The notes under the pieces: generated by a model
Database searches by the model: none
The model's input: the letters and a program-made list of their open reading frames with translations, nothing else
What the model was told of the DNA's origin: nothing
Source: Diospyros lotus
Lineage: Eukaryota > Streptophyta > Magnoliopsida > Ericales > Ebenaceae
DNA: 64,000 nucleotides
Assembly: GCF_014633365.1 (NCBI RefSeq)
Contig: NC_068341.1
Coordinates: 5,828,001 to 5,892,000 of the forward strand
Direction: 5' to 3'
Shown here: one piece after another, positions 24,361-37,012 of the stretch
How positions within the stretch are numbered: position 1 is the first letter of the stretch
How the letters are laid out: each line of letters begins with the position of its first letter
Program-made: the position numbers and the translations under genes

Positions 24361-24980
24361 TTACATTATCACGCCGACACGCGGGGATGGATGGGATACG
24401 TTCGATTCGAGTGCGGCCAAAAGGGCTGTGCTGCGATGCATCGAATCTTTACAAAAAGCGCCGCCGTTGGCCGAAACCTTGTCCGAGTCAAACCCAAACC
24501 CGCCACCGCCACCACCACCGGCAATAGCCGGTCGCCGCGGGGAGAGACATACAACTACGCATGTATAGACTCCTTACCTACTCCGCTGCGTATCCATACC
24601 CAGGCTCGCCTACGTCACCTCGGCGTCGGCGGTGGCGCAGCGTCGATCTCTGCCGTCGGTCTGGGGGAATTGATCTCCACCGTCGACTTGTACGGAAACG
24701 ACCTTCGTCATACGTCAAACCGTTTGCCCTTTATCAACCGACATCGCTGCTACCCTCACGTGCTGACGAGGCGAGTGAGCGGCCTGGAACGGTGGCCGGG
24801 AAATTTGATGCGCGCGTGTCGCTTTCTGGTTGGCTCGTGAGTAGCAAGTGTCACGCTTGTTGGGTTTCCGCATGTAGGTCCGGAGATTTTCCATTTTCCG
24901 GAATTAAAAATTGTGAGGAGAGAAAGGTATCGAAGCGGAATTCCGTGGATGCCCTTGGCGTCCGCTTGAAGAACAATTAG
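24361..24980. other. GC-rich, CpG-rich orphan block of unknown nature
   Basis: About 620 bp with high GC and many CpGs stand abruptly in very AT-rich DNA. Two overlapping plus-strand frames (149 and 139 codons) and a minus-strand frame stay open, but GC-rich DNA lowers stop frequency and none resembles a protein I know. It contains a CACGTG G-box (near 24.76 kb) and other CACG/ACGT cores, so a promoter/5' exon remnant, an inserted fragment or a young coding sequence are all possible. Confidence 0.4.
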
Positions 24981-25110
24981 CCTGTTAATGGAACTAATAA
25001 TTCTCTATTAGCTTCTCTGATTAAATTTATTGGTAATAATAAATACGTTTTTGTTTTGTAATATTTTATCAATTAATAAAAATATTTTGTGCGATTATCA
25101 TACTTTATGG

Positions 25111-26112
25111 TAGGGTTGGCAATTTTTCACATGACCCAATTACACGACACGACTCGACACGAAGTTAGGCGTGTTTGGGTTTAGACTAAATAGGTTTAGG
25201 ACATAAATGAGTCAACTCATTTACGACACAAAAAAAACGTGCCTTAAACAGGGTCAACATGCCTAATCTATTTAGACACGAAATAAACTTGTTTAATATA
25301 TTATATTATATATATTAATATTATTGTATATAATATTAATGTTATATTATATATACTAAGTAACTAAACTTCACAATGTTTGTTGCCTAGGGTTTTTACG
25401 CATGCCTGAAGCCCCCTTATGATTCCTCTTTGTCTCCTTACTCCCCATCTTTCTTCAGCCACTGTTCTCCTTCCCCCTCGTCTCGCAGCTCTCATTGTTG
25501 GTCGGTCTTTTAGTACTTCCATCGCCATTCTTCTTGTCCCTTGTCTCGCAGCTCTCATAATTGCTCGGTGGTCGGTTTGTCAATGCCGGTGGTGCTCGAT
25601 CATTGATTGGTTACTCCTCATCCCTCATTGATCAGTGCTCAGTGTTCAATTTTTTAGTGCCGTTCTCCTTCTTTCTCGTTGATCGGTGCCAGTGGTGCTT
25701 GCTGTTGCTTATAGCTCGTTGATCAGTGTTGATGGTGCTTGCTGTTGCTTATAGCTCGTCGCTCGGCTCGGTGCTTTGCTTTGTAACTAGTGCTTCTTGG
25801 TGCTCACTATTACTGGTGCTCACTTGGTTTTGATGGTGCTCGGTCACGGCAATTGATGATTATATGTGTACGAATAAGATTTTGTATGTGTATTGAATAG
25901 GTTTTTATTTTTTATGCCCTCAATAGGTTTTTACATGTTATAAGGTAAACGGGTTGGGCGAGTTAATAAGTTAACAAGTGACACAGATTTAAACAGGTAA
26001 CACGACACGACACATTTAATTAGACAGGTCGTGTTTGGGTTAGCCTGATATGTGTTATACGTGTGTCTCAACCCAACACGATACGACTGATCAACCTGTA
26101 TTGTCACCCTTA
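25111..26112. mobile_element. non-autonomous hAT-type element (about 1.0 kb)
   Basis: The ends TAGGGTTGGCAAT and ATTGTCACCCTTA form an imperfect inverted repeat. The element is flanked by a perfect 8-bp target duplication CTTTATGG (25103-25110 and 26113-26120), the hAT signature. Subterminal regions are rich in ACACGAC/GGGTT motifs on both sides (about 25.13-25.27 and 25.95-26.09 kb), as in known plant hAT derivatives. The middle (25.4-25.85 kb) is a low-complexity stretch with recurring GCTCGGTGCT and GTGGTGCTTGCTG motifs and no transposase. Confidence 0.88.
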
Positions 26113-27398
26113 CTTTATGGCAATGGTTTATCCTGCATAATAAATATATATTAATTGAAAATTTAGTGTATTTGATATTATAATTTATAAATGTGTTAAT
26201 GTTGTAGTTGGTGATAGATAGTTTCGTATTTAATACAAGTGATAGTAAAGTCGTGCATAATAAACCATGATTTTTCAATGTAAGAGAAAGATATACGTTA
26301 AAATATAATATTTATTATTCTTATTAATTTATCGATGTATCAATTAATGTTAAAATATAATATCGATGTTAGTATCAATTATGTGTACAAGTGCATTGTT
26401 AGTTTCGTTATCTTCAATCCTCAATGAACCTTTAAAAGATAAAACGTGAAAATTCATATTTAAACACATATGACCATGAGTATAATCAAATAAGTTGATT
26501 GCAATAATTATATTAATTAAAAAGTCAGAGTCACCCCAAATATATTGTATATATAACTCACTCTTAATAAGATAACTTGTATTATAAACGGATAATTTTG
26601 TCTTATGCGTGAGTTAAAAAAAACTCGTGACTCATAAGATTTTACTCGACATTGAATTGTAAAACATGAGCTGATATGAGGTATAATGGGATGAACGGAG
26701 TTTAATTACAAATTAAATTATTTAAAAAAGACGCATAACTAGTAATAATAATTTTATAATAGTTATTTTAAAAGGATAAAATGAAAATAAATTATAATTA
26801 TGTATTTTCAAACTCTGCATAGCAAAAATGGAGAGGTCGAGCCAAACACGATTGAATTTATCTCAATTCTGTTGTGAATTTAATGTTAGACGAGACTTGA
26901 GTAATGAATCATCCTAACAGTACTAATATTTTAAAGATAAAATTATTCGATTCACACATTTTTCGCTAAAAAATAAATTATACTTAGCATAAGACGCAAC
27001 AAAATTTTTAACTTGAGAAACGTGCAAAATAACACGATGCATTGAATATGGTCCATAAAACTAATATAAAATTACAAAAATACCACAACCAAGTTCATTT
27101 TGATGATACTTTTTGAAAAATGAAAATATTCCAAGAAAACAAAACCTAAGGGGCACACATTGAAAAGGTAGGTGGTGCTTTTGTGATTTTCCCAAATGAA
27201 GCAATATTATTTCTAGATATCCCTCTAAAAGAAAAAAGCCATAAATATTCCACTGAAAAGAGCCATAGATCTCAACGCCACTTGATCATCATTTTAACGA
27301 GCTCTTGATCAAGGTTAAGAAGGCATGCCAAAAGACGAAATACCCCACTCAGGGCACATCCGTCATTTCGCGCTTTACCCTCCGTTCCATTTGGCGCG

Positions 27399-27405
27399 TA
27401 TATAA
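27399..27405 (+). promoter_or_regulatory. TATA box of the CCCH gene
   Basis: TATATAA sits in a GC-flanked context (GGCGCGTATATAAGCAG) about 380 bp upstream of the start codon and shortly before a purine-rich leader, predicting transcription start near 27,430. Confidence 0.6.
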
Positions 27406-27489
27406 GCAGACAGAAGCGGGGGGCAAAACAGAGAAAAAAAGCACAGAAAAGATCAAAACGCCTTTGCAAAACAAGCGAACGGAAAACAT

Positions 27490-27493
<4 letters not shown>

Positions 27494-27521
<28 letters not shown>
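27494..27521 (+). repeat. GA microsatellite in the CCCH gene 5' leader
   Basis: About 14 GA/AG units, followed by a second GA run (about 27,551-27,564) and CT-rich stretches (about 27,597-27,645). GA/CT tracts near plant transcription starts can bind BBR/BPC GAGA-binding factors; a role here is inference. Confidence 0.8.
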
Positions 27522-27525
<4 letters not shown>

Positions 27526-27657
27526 GGACGAAACCACACTGATACAGAAGAGAGAGAGAGAGACAGGCTTCAGAAAGTGATCTAAAAGCCCCCAGTTCTC
27601 TCTCTGTCTAAGCTCTTGTCCTCTCCCTCTCTCTTTCTCTCTAGAGGTTCATTGATT

Positions 27658-27708
27658 ATGCTTCTACAAAACAGATACATATTTGTACATATACATATAT
27701 ATAAATAG
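27658..27708 (+). other. upstream ORF (16 codons) in the CCCH leader
   Basis: An ATG at 27658 opens MLLQNRYIFVHIHIYK and stops at TAG 27706-27708, 70 bp before the main ATG. If transcription starts near 27,430 this is the first ATG and could lower translation of the main frame. It depends on the TSS and on no leader intron being present. Confidence 0.5.
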
Positions 27709-27778
27709 GGATATATACAGATATCTAATTATATATACATATATATATATACCTGATTGTGCAAGTAAAGTTCGCGCA

Positions 27779-27845
27779 ATGGAGGGGTCTCCGTCTGATC
27801 TGGTGATGGAATGGGGTTCGCCGGAAGCCGAAACGGGGCTCGAAG
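27779..27845 (+). CDS. C3H58: CCCH gene exon 1
   Basis: ATG GAG GGG opens [18 protein letters not shown]; the exon ends in phase 1 at CTCGAAG|GTCAGT. The ATG is preferred because no in-frame ATG lies upstream. The [15 protein letters not shown] junction made with exon 2 is typical of the family. Confidence 0.9.
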
Positions 27846-30800
27846 GTCAGTACACTGACACTGGCCACTTTGAATTTCGTTTAATTTCGATTGAATTTCG
27901 AGTGCATTAGTGTGGATTTGGGTCGAATTTGTAATGTGGAGTGTTGTTTCGTGAATGGTTCTGATGTTGATTTCCCAAATGCAGAGCCTATGTGGCAGTT
28001 GGGCCTGGGCGGCGGCGCTGAGGCGTACCCCGAGCGGCCCGGTGAGGCCGATTGTATGTACTATCTGAGGACCGGCTTCTGCGGATATGGCGCGCGGTGT
28101 CGGTACAATCATCCCCGGGATCGGGGCGCGGTAATTTTTCGAAGGCGCTATCGGTATCTTAATGCTTGTGTTGGATTAGGGCTTTATTTGGGGTGTCGAA
28201 GAATGTTCTGGGTGATCATTTGTATTTGTGTCAGGAATTCGGTCTGATATCGGGGACTAGTTCTGTCTGTACTTGCGCTTTAGTCAGATTTGATGTTGGT
28301 TGTCCTGTCTAGTTTGTCTGACTGCTAAAGGGTATCAAATTTTCTATAAATAGGAAAAGGGGATAGCTCACACGAGCAAAATCTTTTGTAATGTGGCTGT
28401 TTAGATTTAATTCATTGCGAAGAAAATGCTCGCTGCATGTCTGCCATTGATTTTGGTGGAGTTTTTGTTTTGACATGTAAAACTAGAAAGCATCATCATC
28501 ATCAACTGCATCTTATCTTAACTAAGTTAAGAGTTAGTGGCACGGCATTCGTAATGTTAATTAAGTTTTGAAAGCATGATTGAGAAATTAATGTGCTTTA
28601 TTTAAGGCTGATATAATCGCACTGTCAGGTTGTGGGAGCTATGAGAGCTGCTGGAGGAGAGTTCCCAGAACGAGTGGGGCAGCCAATTTGCCAGGTATAG
28701 TGTTAGCTTTTACCATTTCCTTGAAGTAAACATTTGAACTTGGAATAGTTGTTGGTTGTTTGTATTGGGCAAGTTACATTTGCTGAATTGTTATGTTATC
28801 TCTTCAATTTTTAAACTCTATAAAAAGAATTGAGTTCTGACACTGCTATTAATGGAAAAGTTATTTTATTTTATTTTGGGTAGTCCTAGGCATTGCCCTT
28901 AGGGTACAGTAAATGTACATTGTTTTTGTACATGGTGCATTTATTTCACATTGTTTTCAAACACAAAATGATTCTATTTGTTGATGAAATGTTTCAAAAT
29001 ATGATGTATTTATCTCTAACCAATAGGAGTGTTTGGGGGCTGAAAACAAGTGCATTTACTACACCTTAACCATTGCCCTTACCCTTTTTTATTTTGTGGT
29101 TCCACATTAGATGAAAATGGCTAGTCCGTGTGATTGAGTATTTCCATTTTAGTGACTAGTGTTCTTTAACATTTGTAGTTTTATATGAAGACGGGACTCT
29201 GCAAATATGGTGCATCTTGCAAGTATCACCATCCAAGACAGGGAGGTGGCACTGCTGCTCCCATGGCACTGAATATTTTTGGATACCCACTGCGACCGGT
29301 CTGAATTGTTGTTTGTTTTGTCCATTCCTCGGTTTCATTTTGTTTTCTTCTTGTTTTGCATACACTACCTGTTTTACTTACAATTATAGTTACTGTTTCA
29401 GGGTGAAAAAGATTGCTTGTACTATGTGAAAACTGGGAACTGCAAATTTGGTGTAACTTGTAAATTCCATCATCCACAACCAGCTGGCATGCAACTGCCA
29501 TTACCAACTCCTGGACCTTTGCCTGTGCTGGCCCCTGTGCATGCTCCCGCATTTTATCCCCCAGCACAGCCTCCTTCTGCTCCTTCATCTCAACAATATG
29601 GAGCGGTTGCTGGGAATTGGCCTGTTGCAAGTCCTGCTCTTGTTCCAGGTTCAAATATCCAAGGGGCTTACAGTCCCATGCTGCTTCCTCCTGGGATGGT
29701 CCCTTTTTCTGGTTGGAATCCTTACCAGGTAGGTGCATTAACTTATTCGGAAATCCTCTATTTTTATACTAGTGAGTGGATATACTTGGGCGTCCTCAGC
29801 CCTCAGTCTCTTTTCTGAACTGCTTTTTATTGTTTTTGTTTTATTTTTATTGAAAAAATGCTCTTACGTATCAAATTGATTGTTTATTAAGTTGTTGATC
29901 TGCCTGTTGCAGGCAACTGTAAGTCCAGTAGCTTCCCCTAGTGCCCAGTCAACTGCTGGAGTAGCTCCTATTTATGGGATAACACAGTTATCTCCTTCAG
30001 CGCCTGCATATACGGGAGCTTATGCATCGTTGCCATCTTCTGCTGGTCCTTCAAGCAGTAGCCAGAAGGAGCAAAAATTTCCTGAGAGACCTGGCCAACC
30101 TGAATGTCAATATTACATGAAAACTGGGGATTGTAAATATGGATCAACATGTAAATACCATCATCCCCCAGATTGGAGTACACCTTCAACGAATTTTGCC
30201 CTTAGTCCAATGGGGCTTCCCCTGCGCCCGGTAAGCATTTTAGTGTAATTTCTGATGCTTATTTGTCTTTTCTATCTGGGCATGAATTCTTAGTTTGATG
30301 TTTTTTGTTCTAAGGAAGTTTCCTTAAAATTTAGATTCTTTTCCAGCTGTTATATTTAAAGGGTTGAGAGTAACTGAGTGTTAAATGAGGTTGGTTTTAT
30401 GCATAGCTGGATGCTTATTTTCCTGATTTCTACTAATTTTGCAAGTCGCAATCATCTCAGCTGCTAAGTTTGTGTTTGTGCATTCTGAACCTAAATAATG
30501 ACATTATCAGAAAGAGACTATACTGATAGTATGCTTTTTTGGGTGCCAACTTGTTATATTTGATCTCGTAATCATCTATCATGCAGCTCATGCTGGTCTT
30601 ATTGACAAAACTCTGCAATTTCTTTTTTTTTTTTCTTTTATTGGTCAAAATATATAACATATTTTATTTGGTATATGCAAATACATGACATTTTCTTTAG
30701 CAAATGGTGCATGAATTCATTTTAAAAATATTTTTTTAAGTATGACTGGTATGTGGCAAAAGAACAAAGAGAGAAGGAGGAGAGAAGAAGATAAGAAATA

Positions 30801-33800
30801 GAACAAGAAGAGAAGGAGTGAAGTGAAGAAAATCAGGAGAAGAGAAGAATTAGCAAAGAGAAAAAAATACTAAAGTGGAAGCATAGGGAAGAGAGTAATA
30901 ACCAGTATTCTATATTATTCAGTTAATCACACAAAACTAAACAAAACCTTTAGATATTAAGATATCTTCATACTTACACAACCCTACCAAACTAGGAAAA
31001 CGAAAAAATTATCATTCCTTATCGCCACAGCAACAACAACATGCCAAGCCAAGCCTTTATCACACTATGTGGGGCAGTTATTATCTGCTGTAGTTGGGAA
31101 ATAAATAAAATCAAAGCATTGTTAGGACTATGAAATTATAAAATAGCTAGAATCGAGACATTCTAAAGTAATTAGAATTCATTGCATCTGTAATTCTCCC
31201 TGGTTGAGTAGAAGTCTAATTGTGCAAGTGAACAAAATGTTGACCTGTTTGAGCTAAGCAAGAAAGATGAAATTGAGAGTCCCTATAATCGCATGGTTAG
31301 TGGAGAATAGTCATTGTGTCAGAAAATGAGATTATTTCTTTTCCTTAAGAAGAGGTTTTGTAGATATTTGAAATTTATGAAAACTCAATATTTAATATTT
31401 AAAGGCTGATAATGTTGGAACCCTATTGTTAGTATTTGATGGTCAGATACCTATTGTCTTTATATCTGTGAAAGCTCAAAGGAGAGAATAAGTGGACTCC
31501 TTGAGTGCTACTTAAGGCAGTTAGTGCAAAGCAGAAAGACTGAAGCTGTTGGATGTTACTTGGTACTGCTGTAACTTAAGTTCTAGGTCGACCTTCAGCC
31601 TCCTTAAAAAGCTTAACGAAACCTAGCCCAATCTACTTAAGACAACCTTAAGGCTTGTCCCTGCTGGTAGGAATAAGAAGTAGACCTAGTAGAAAAGTGG
31701 AGAGGAGAGGTAGTCTACACTGTACTATCAGTAAAAATGTATGATCTTCTCTTCAATCATCAGCCTAGTGAATCTTGGTACTCCAAATAAATACTGCTGG
31801 CCCTCCCTCCCCCCGGGGGTCCTTCCTGCTGCTGTTTTTTTTTGGCTGATGGTGCTACTGGGCTACTACTGATTTGTCTGGACTTGGGCTGAAATACTTT
31901 ATGCTGGATGGTTGATAAGAAAATTAGTAATAGGCTATGGATTGGCTAGGTTTGAAAGAAAAAATCTTGGATTTTAAAATTCTTGGGCTTAAGATCAATT
32001 GCCTGATAAGGGGCAGGAATAAGTTTTGGTTTATCTTTAATGTGAGATTGTTGACTTTGGGCTAGATTGGTCAGTCTTTGATTGTAGGTTGAATTAGCAA
32101 CAATTTTAAGTCCTGACAAGGCACCAAGGCTGTTCAGTAAGACTTAGTTGGACAAGTTGGGTCCTGAAGATTCTAATCCTATTCTTCAGTTGTCTATCTT
32201 ACAACTCTAGCAAAGCAATTAATATGTCTGTAATTTGTGATCAATGTTGAAAAGGGCCTGGATGGTGCAAACAAAGTGTTGGTTGACTATGCAACAAATA
32301 TGAGATCGACACACACACTGATCCCTGTGAAGATTTAGATTATGAATCTGGTGGATGATGAGGCTGCTGTTGCTTTGAGGTATGCTGGCTCAAAGTTTAT
32401 GCACAATGATGATTTGCAGCAGTTTTCAGAGGGGATTGAAATGAGGCTTTGATACCAAATTGGTGAATGACTGGAGAAAGAGAAGGGAAGAAGAGAAGGA
32501 ACAGAGCAAGAAGAAGAGAACAAAAAGCAGTGAAGAGAAGAATTAGAGAGGGGAGATTGGATAGTGAGTGGATATTTATATATTCACATAGCCGTACCAA
32601 GAGGCCACATGGCCCTACTAAGAGTCCAAATTAAACTAGTGAATATATTCACATAGCCATACCAAGAGTCCAAATTAAACTAGTGAACACAACCATTCTA
32701 AACGTAGAAATAGAGGATTTATATATTTATCTGTGAAACACTGGATCTATCCTTGTATGTGAAACACTGGATATCTCCTTGTATTAGTTACATTTGGAAT
32801 GGTAATTGTTAAATTTCTATATTTGGTTAATTAGTTTAATTTCTATTTGGAATGGTAATGGTTAAATTTCTATATTTGTTTTCTCCTTGTATGTGAAACC
32901 CTGGATATCTCTTTGTGTAGTGATATTTTTATATCTTCACATAGCCCTACCAAGAGTCCAAATTAAACTAGTGAACAAAACCATTCCTAATAAATAGGAC
33001 CCAAGAATAGCTATAACTATGAAATTCTAAAATAACTAGAATATGAAAATTTTAAAATCATTAGAACTCCTCATCTCCATTGTTTGTCTGTGTTAAATGG
33101 AACTCTACTTGCATAAGTGAACTAAGTGCTGTTGATATGTTTGAGCTAAGCAAGCAAGATAAGAGGCAGCACGTCTCTATCCTTATTGTTCAGGAACTCC
33201 ACTTGCAATTAATATTTTTAAAATACGCCAATAATATAACTGAATCATCTTGCTTAGTTACCAAAGATCGTAAAGGATGTCTGTGAATTTGATTTAACAT
33301 TGAGCTCCACATATTTCTCTAAGGCAGTATTATTTTGGGCACGGTTAGTAACATCGTGTTCATCCATAACAACTGAACATTTTTTTACAAATTAAGTGAG
33401 GAAAATCATTCCATTTCACTAGAAGTTTCTTGGAATAATGGATTATTCATTTACTTTATGGACTTATAAATTTAGCATCTCTTGAAAAAACTAAGTTAGT
33501 CTGTTTTGCCAATCATTCATTGGCCCCTTCCTTTCCAAGATTCTTGATTGCTTCAAGACTTGATAAACACATTCATGAGATGCACAGCTAAGTTCAAGTT
33601 ACTTCTTTATTATGATTTATGAGTGTGTTCACAGAGTGTTTTCTCTAGTACAACAGAAGTGTTGCCAAAACAGGGTTGGCAGTAGGTCGGACTGCAGCTT
33701 GTTCATGTATGAAAATAAGAAAATAGGCTTAATGTGGTTATGTTTAGGTTCCTAATTGGTTGCGTGGGAACTGGACTCTGCATGCAATTTGACCATTACC

Positions 33801-36800
33801 ATGAGGTTAGGGCCAAAATAAACAGAGTTGCTTATGAGTGGCTTGAAGCTGGGCAATTTGACCATTACCCGCATTACCCTTCAAATAGTTGCTCATTGCT
33901 CATGAGTGGTTTTTAAGCTTGATTAGGAAATGAGCTGAGCTTGAGTTTCAGGGGTGCTTTGTTCATTTGGGCTCATGAACAGGCTCATTTAAGTGCTTGA
34001 TTACTGGCTTGTTTATGGCTCGATCTGAAATAATGCATGTTTTTTGCAACAAAAACAACATACTAGCATTACATGAGGTGGAGGCAATACTCTTCAAATG
34101 GTAATGAGATTTATGGAGTTTTAAACCAATTCTTTGGGAGGTTAGATGTTAGGTTCTTACTACATGTTGGCTGTTTGTACCTGAGCCATTATTTTCCCTC
34201 AAAAGGAATTATTTATTTCTTGACTTTGGCATGGAGCATTATTTTACAAAAACTCCAAATGAAGCATTATTATACAAAAGTTCCATGCATGGCACATTCT
34301 TGATAGTGATTGTAAGGTTATGTCCTTGAAGGATGGGAAAGTGAAAGGTTACCATGCAAAGTCTGTCAGATTACTGATTATCTGTTGGATTCAGCTGGGT
34401 ATCTCCTTTTAGCTCATTCTGTTGATAAATGCCTTTAATGCTGCAAGGAGAAAGAGGCCAATGCTAAATGTAGTCTTCTGTTTACATGTTGCTCTTAAAG
34501 AAGGCAGCAAAAGCATTTGCAATTCTGGCTTAGCTGGTGGAGAGTGAGCTCTCATATTCTTTCTTTTCAATAAATCCTGTGATGTTTGACTACCAATTAT
34601 ACTTCTGAGAATAGGGCACAGATAGAGTTTGAATGGGAATAAGATTCATGCAGGTGACAGCCAGTAGTTTGACAGCAATATGTTATGTTTTATCAAAGTG
34701 TCATTTTATTTTAGCTGCTTCCTCCTTGTTATTTGAGATTCTGTTAGTGTGTTATTTTGCATTTTGCTTCTCAATTATTAGGGAATCTGCTTTCTCTACT
34801 TTGAAGTTTTTGATTATGCTATCTTGATGGGCGTAAAAGTGTGCTGTGGTCTTTATTTCATTGCAAACAATTTTCTTTTTAAGTGGTCCATTTATTTATA
34901 CATTTATTTTTTTGATAGGTGATGGGGTTTGAATCCTTCCCTCCGCTCCATCATGGCTCCCCAATACTCGAGTGATCCATTTATAAGAAGTGCATATGAC
35001 GTAGCTTGCATGGTCATGCTTTTTGTTTATTAGTCTCCTTTTCATAATGGTCCAAAGTATTAGAAGGCTAATTTTACTAGCACTGCATGTTTGGCTTTGA
35101 TAATCATGGTTTTTGTTTGCTGGTTTCGTAAATGTGGTGGCTGTTAAGTGTCATAACTGGAGTGTTCCTCCTCTTCCCCCTCCAAAGGAAAGTGAGAGAC
35201 AATCAGAATATGTTAGTTTCTGTTTAATTACTGCAGTGGTACAAAATAAGGACATGACTCTGAGAAGAGATGACTTGTGGTAAAGGATTCATATGGCCTC
35301 CTAAATGCTTCAGACTGAAGCTTTATTGAGCTGATGTTTAAATTATATTGGTTTGATTAGCTTGAATGGTTTGTTTTTTATCGTCGTTTGTTACACTTAA
35401 AGATGAAAATGGTTTGATGAGCAAAGTTATACAGCGTTTCACATGGATGTTGGCTTGATAATAGCTATTAATTTGGTTATTGCTTACATTTCAGCCAATT
35501 TTATGAAATTGTGTGATGTGGGATGATGTTGAGAAGAAAATAGTTAATTAGAAACTTGATGTTTAGTTGGGAACTTGTCTAATAATGTTGTTTGGTTAAC
35601 TCTGGTTTTCTCTCCATTTTATCAGGTTTATATTACTCTAGCATAAGTTTGGAATATTTGATTGGTTCTCGGCCCTAGGTATGGTGGTGAGGTCTTTGTG
35701 CTTGATCTTAGTAATTTTTGAACGAGTGAAATCTCGAGTTTTTCTGTTTTGGAGTTTGACTCTTGTATTCCCCCACTAATTGGGAACAAAGGCTTTTCAA
35801 GTTGAGCCTGAGTAGTAGGAACCAGCAACATAATTCTTCTGCTGCTCTGCTGTTGTATAACCTATATGTATAAGATGTTGGGAATGGCTTGTTCCGCTCA
35901 TAGGAATGGGGTTCTCTTCCCCCAACCTGCCCAATTGGCTTTATTTTTTTAGACCTTGGCTTAATTCAACTAATTATTCTAGAACTAGAATTCATTGCTT
36001 TGTACCATTTTTGGGCTTTCCACCACAATTAACCTTGGGGTGCTATCATGCCAAAGATGAGATACTCAAAGCATTTAATATCTATTTTGCAAGTCACTTA
36101 ATGGTGTTAAGTGTGTCACCCTAGTTCCACAAGCTTAAACCAGAACCAGAACTGATAAGAACTGAAGAATCTAAATAGTTTAAGTTCTGGGTTTATATGG
36201 AACAATTGAAACTGCATTGCTGTTTCTCTAGCTTAAACCTGAACCCTATTTTGTGCTATCGAGTGACTGTCTTATATACGTCTCCTAACTTTTGTACAAA
36301 ATAGTTTTTATCCATTCTTGTGCTGGCGCAAATTAGTTATCTTAAGTGAGATTCTAGATTGTTTTCAAGGCCTCCCAAATTTCTTTCCTTTTCCACCTTT
36401 ATGGTTTGTTCAAGGAGATTCAAGGCTAGGCTATGCTACTTAGTTCGTAAAATAAGATGGCTAATTTCTTGGAAAATTCTATGACTTATATTTTGAAGCA
36501 TCATGGATCAATTCTTTTCTACGGGTAATGGGATTCTTGACTTTTGTGCGATTGTGAAGCTGGTTTGTATTATTTTTCTTGTTCTTTTTGTTGACTTGTT
36601 TTGAGTTTTTAGTTGGAAGCTTCCTCATCTTCTTCTGCCACCTTTAGCAATCTGCTGTTCCATTATGTATTTCTGTGTTTTGACCAGGGAAATGCAGGTT
36701 GCTACTTGTATTTTCAATTGGTATGTCAATCACTTGCACTTGTTAGTCACAAGGAACATGTTGGTGTTTACTTGATACCCACACGGGCTAGTATCTGTAC

Positions 36801-36975
36801 TTTTACACATCCAATTGGTAGTTTCTTCTTCTTCTTCTTCTTCTTCTACTTTAGTTATTTGTTTATTGAGCTTGAACTTCAGCTTTTGATAATCTGTGAT
36901 GCTTTTGATGCTTACAGAGATTCTCAATACTTAAAGCTTGCTACTAGTTCAACTCCCTCCCCCCCCCCCCACCCC

Positions 36976-37012
<37 letters not shown>

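Noticed and set aside
24391..24980. Two overlapping open frames (149 and 139 codons) as protein genes
   Set aside because: High GC lowers stop frequency, the frames compete with each other, and neither resembles a known family. Kept only as an unexplained GC-rich block.
27683..27778. Possible N-terminal extension of the CCCH protein
   Set aside because: The in-frame upstream codon is TTG within a TA-rich leader; translation there would give an implausible Tyr/Ile repeat. The ATG at 27779 fits the family.
32230..32440. Protein-like plus-strand frames ([15 protein letters not shown] and [16 protein letters not shown])
   Set aside because: Composition looks protein-like, but a stop and a frame with no recognisable family make a gene or captured exon unsupported. 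It lies in the interior of a probable decayed LTR element.
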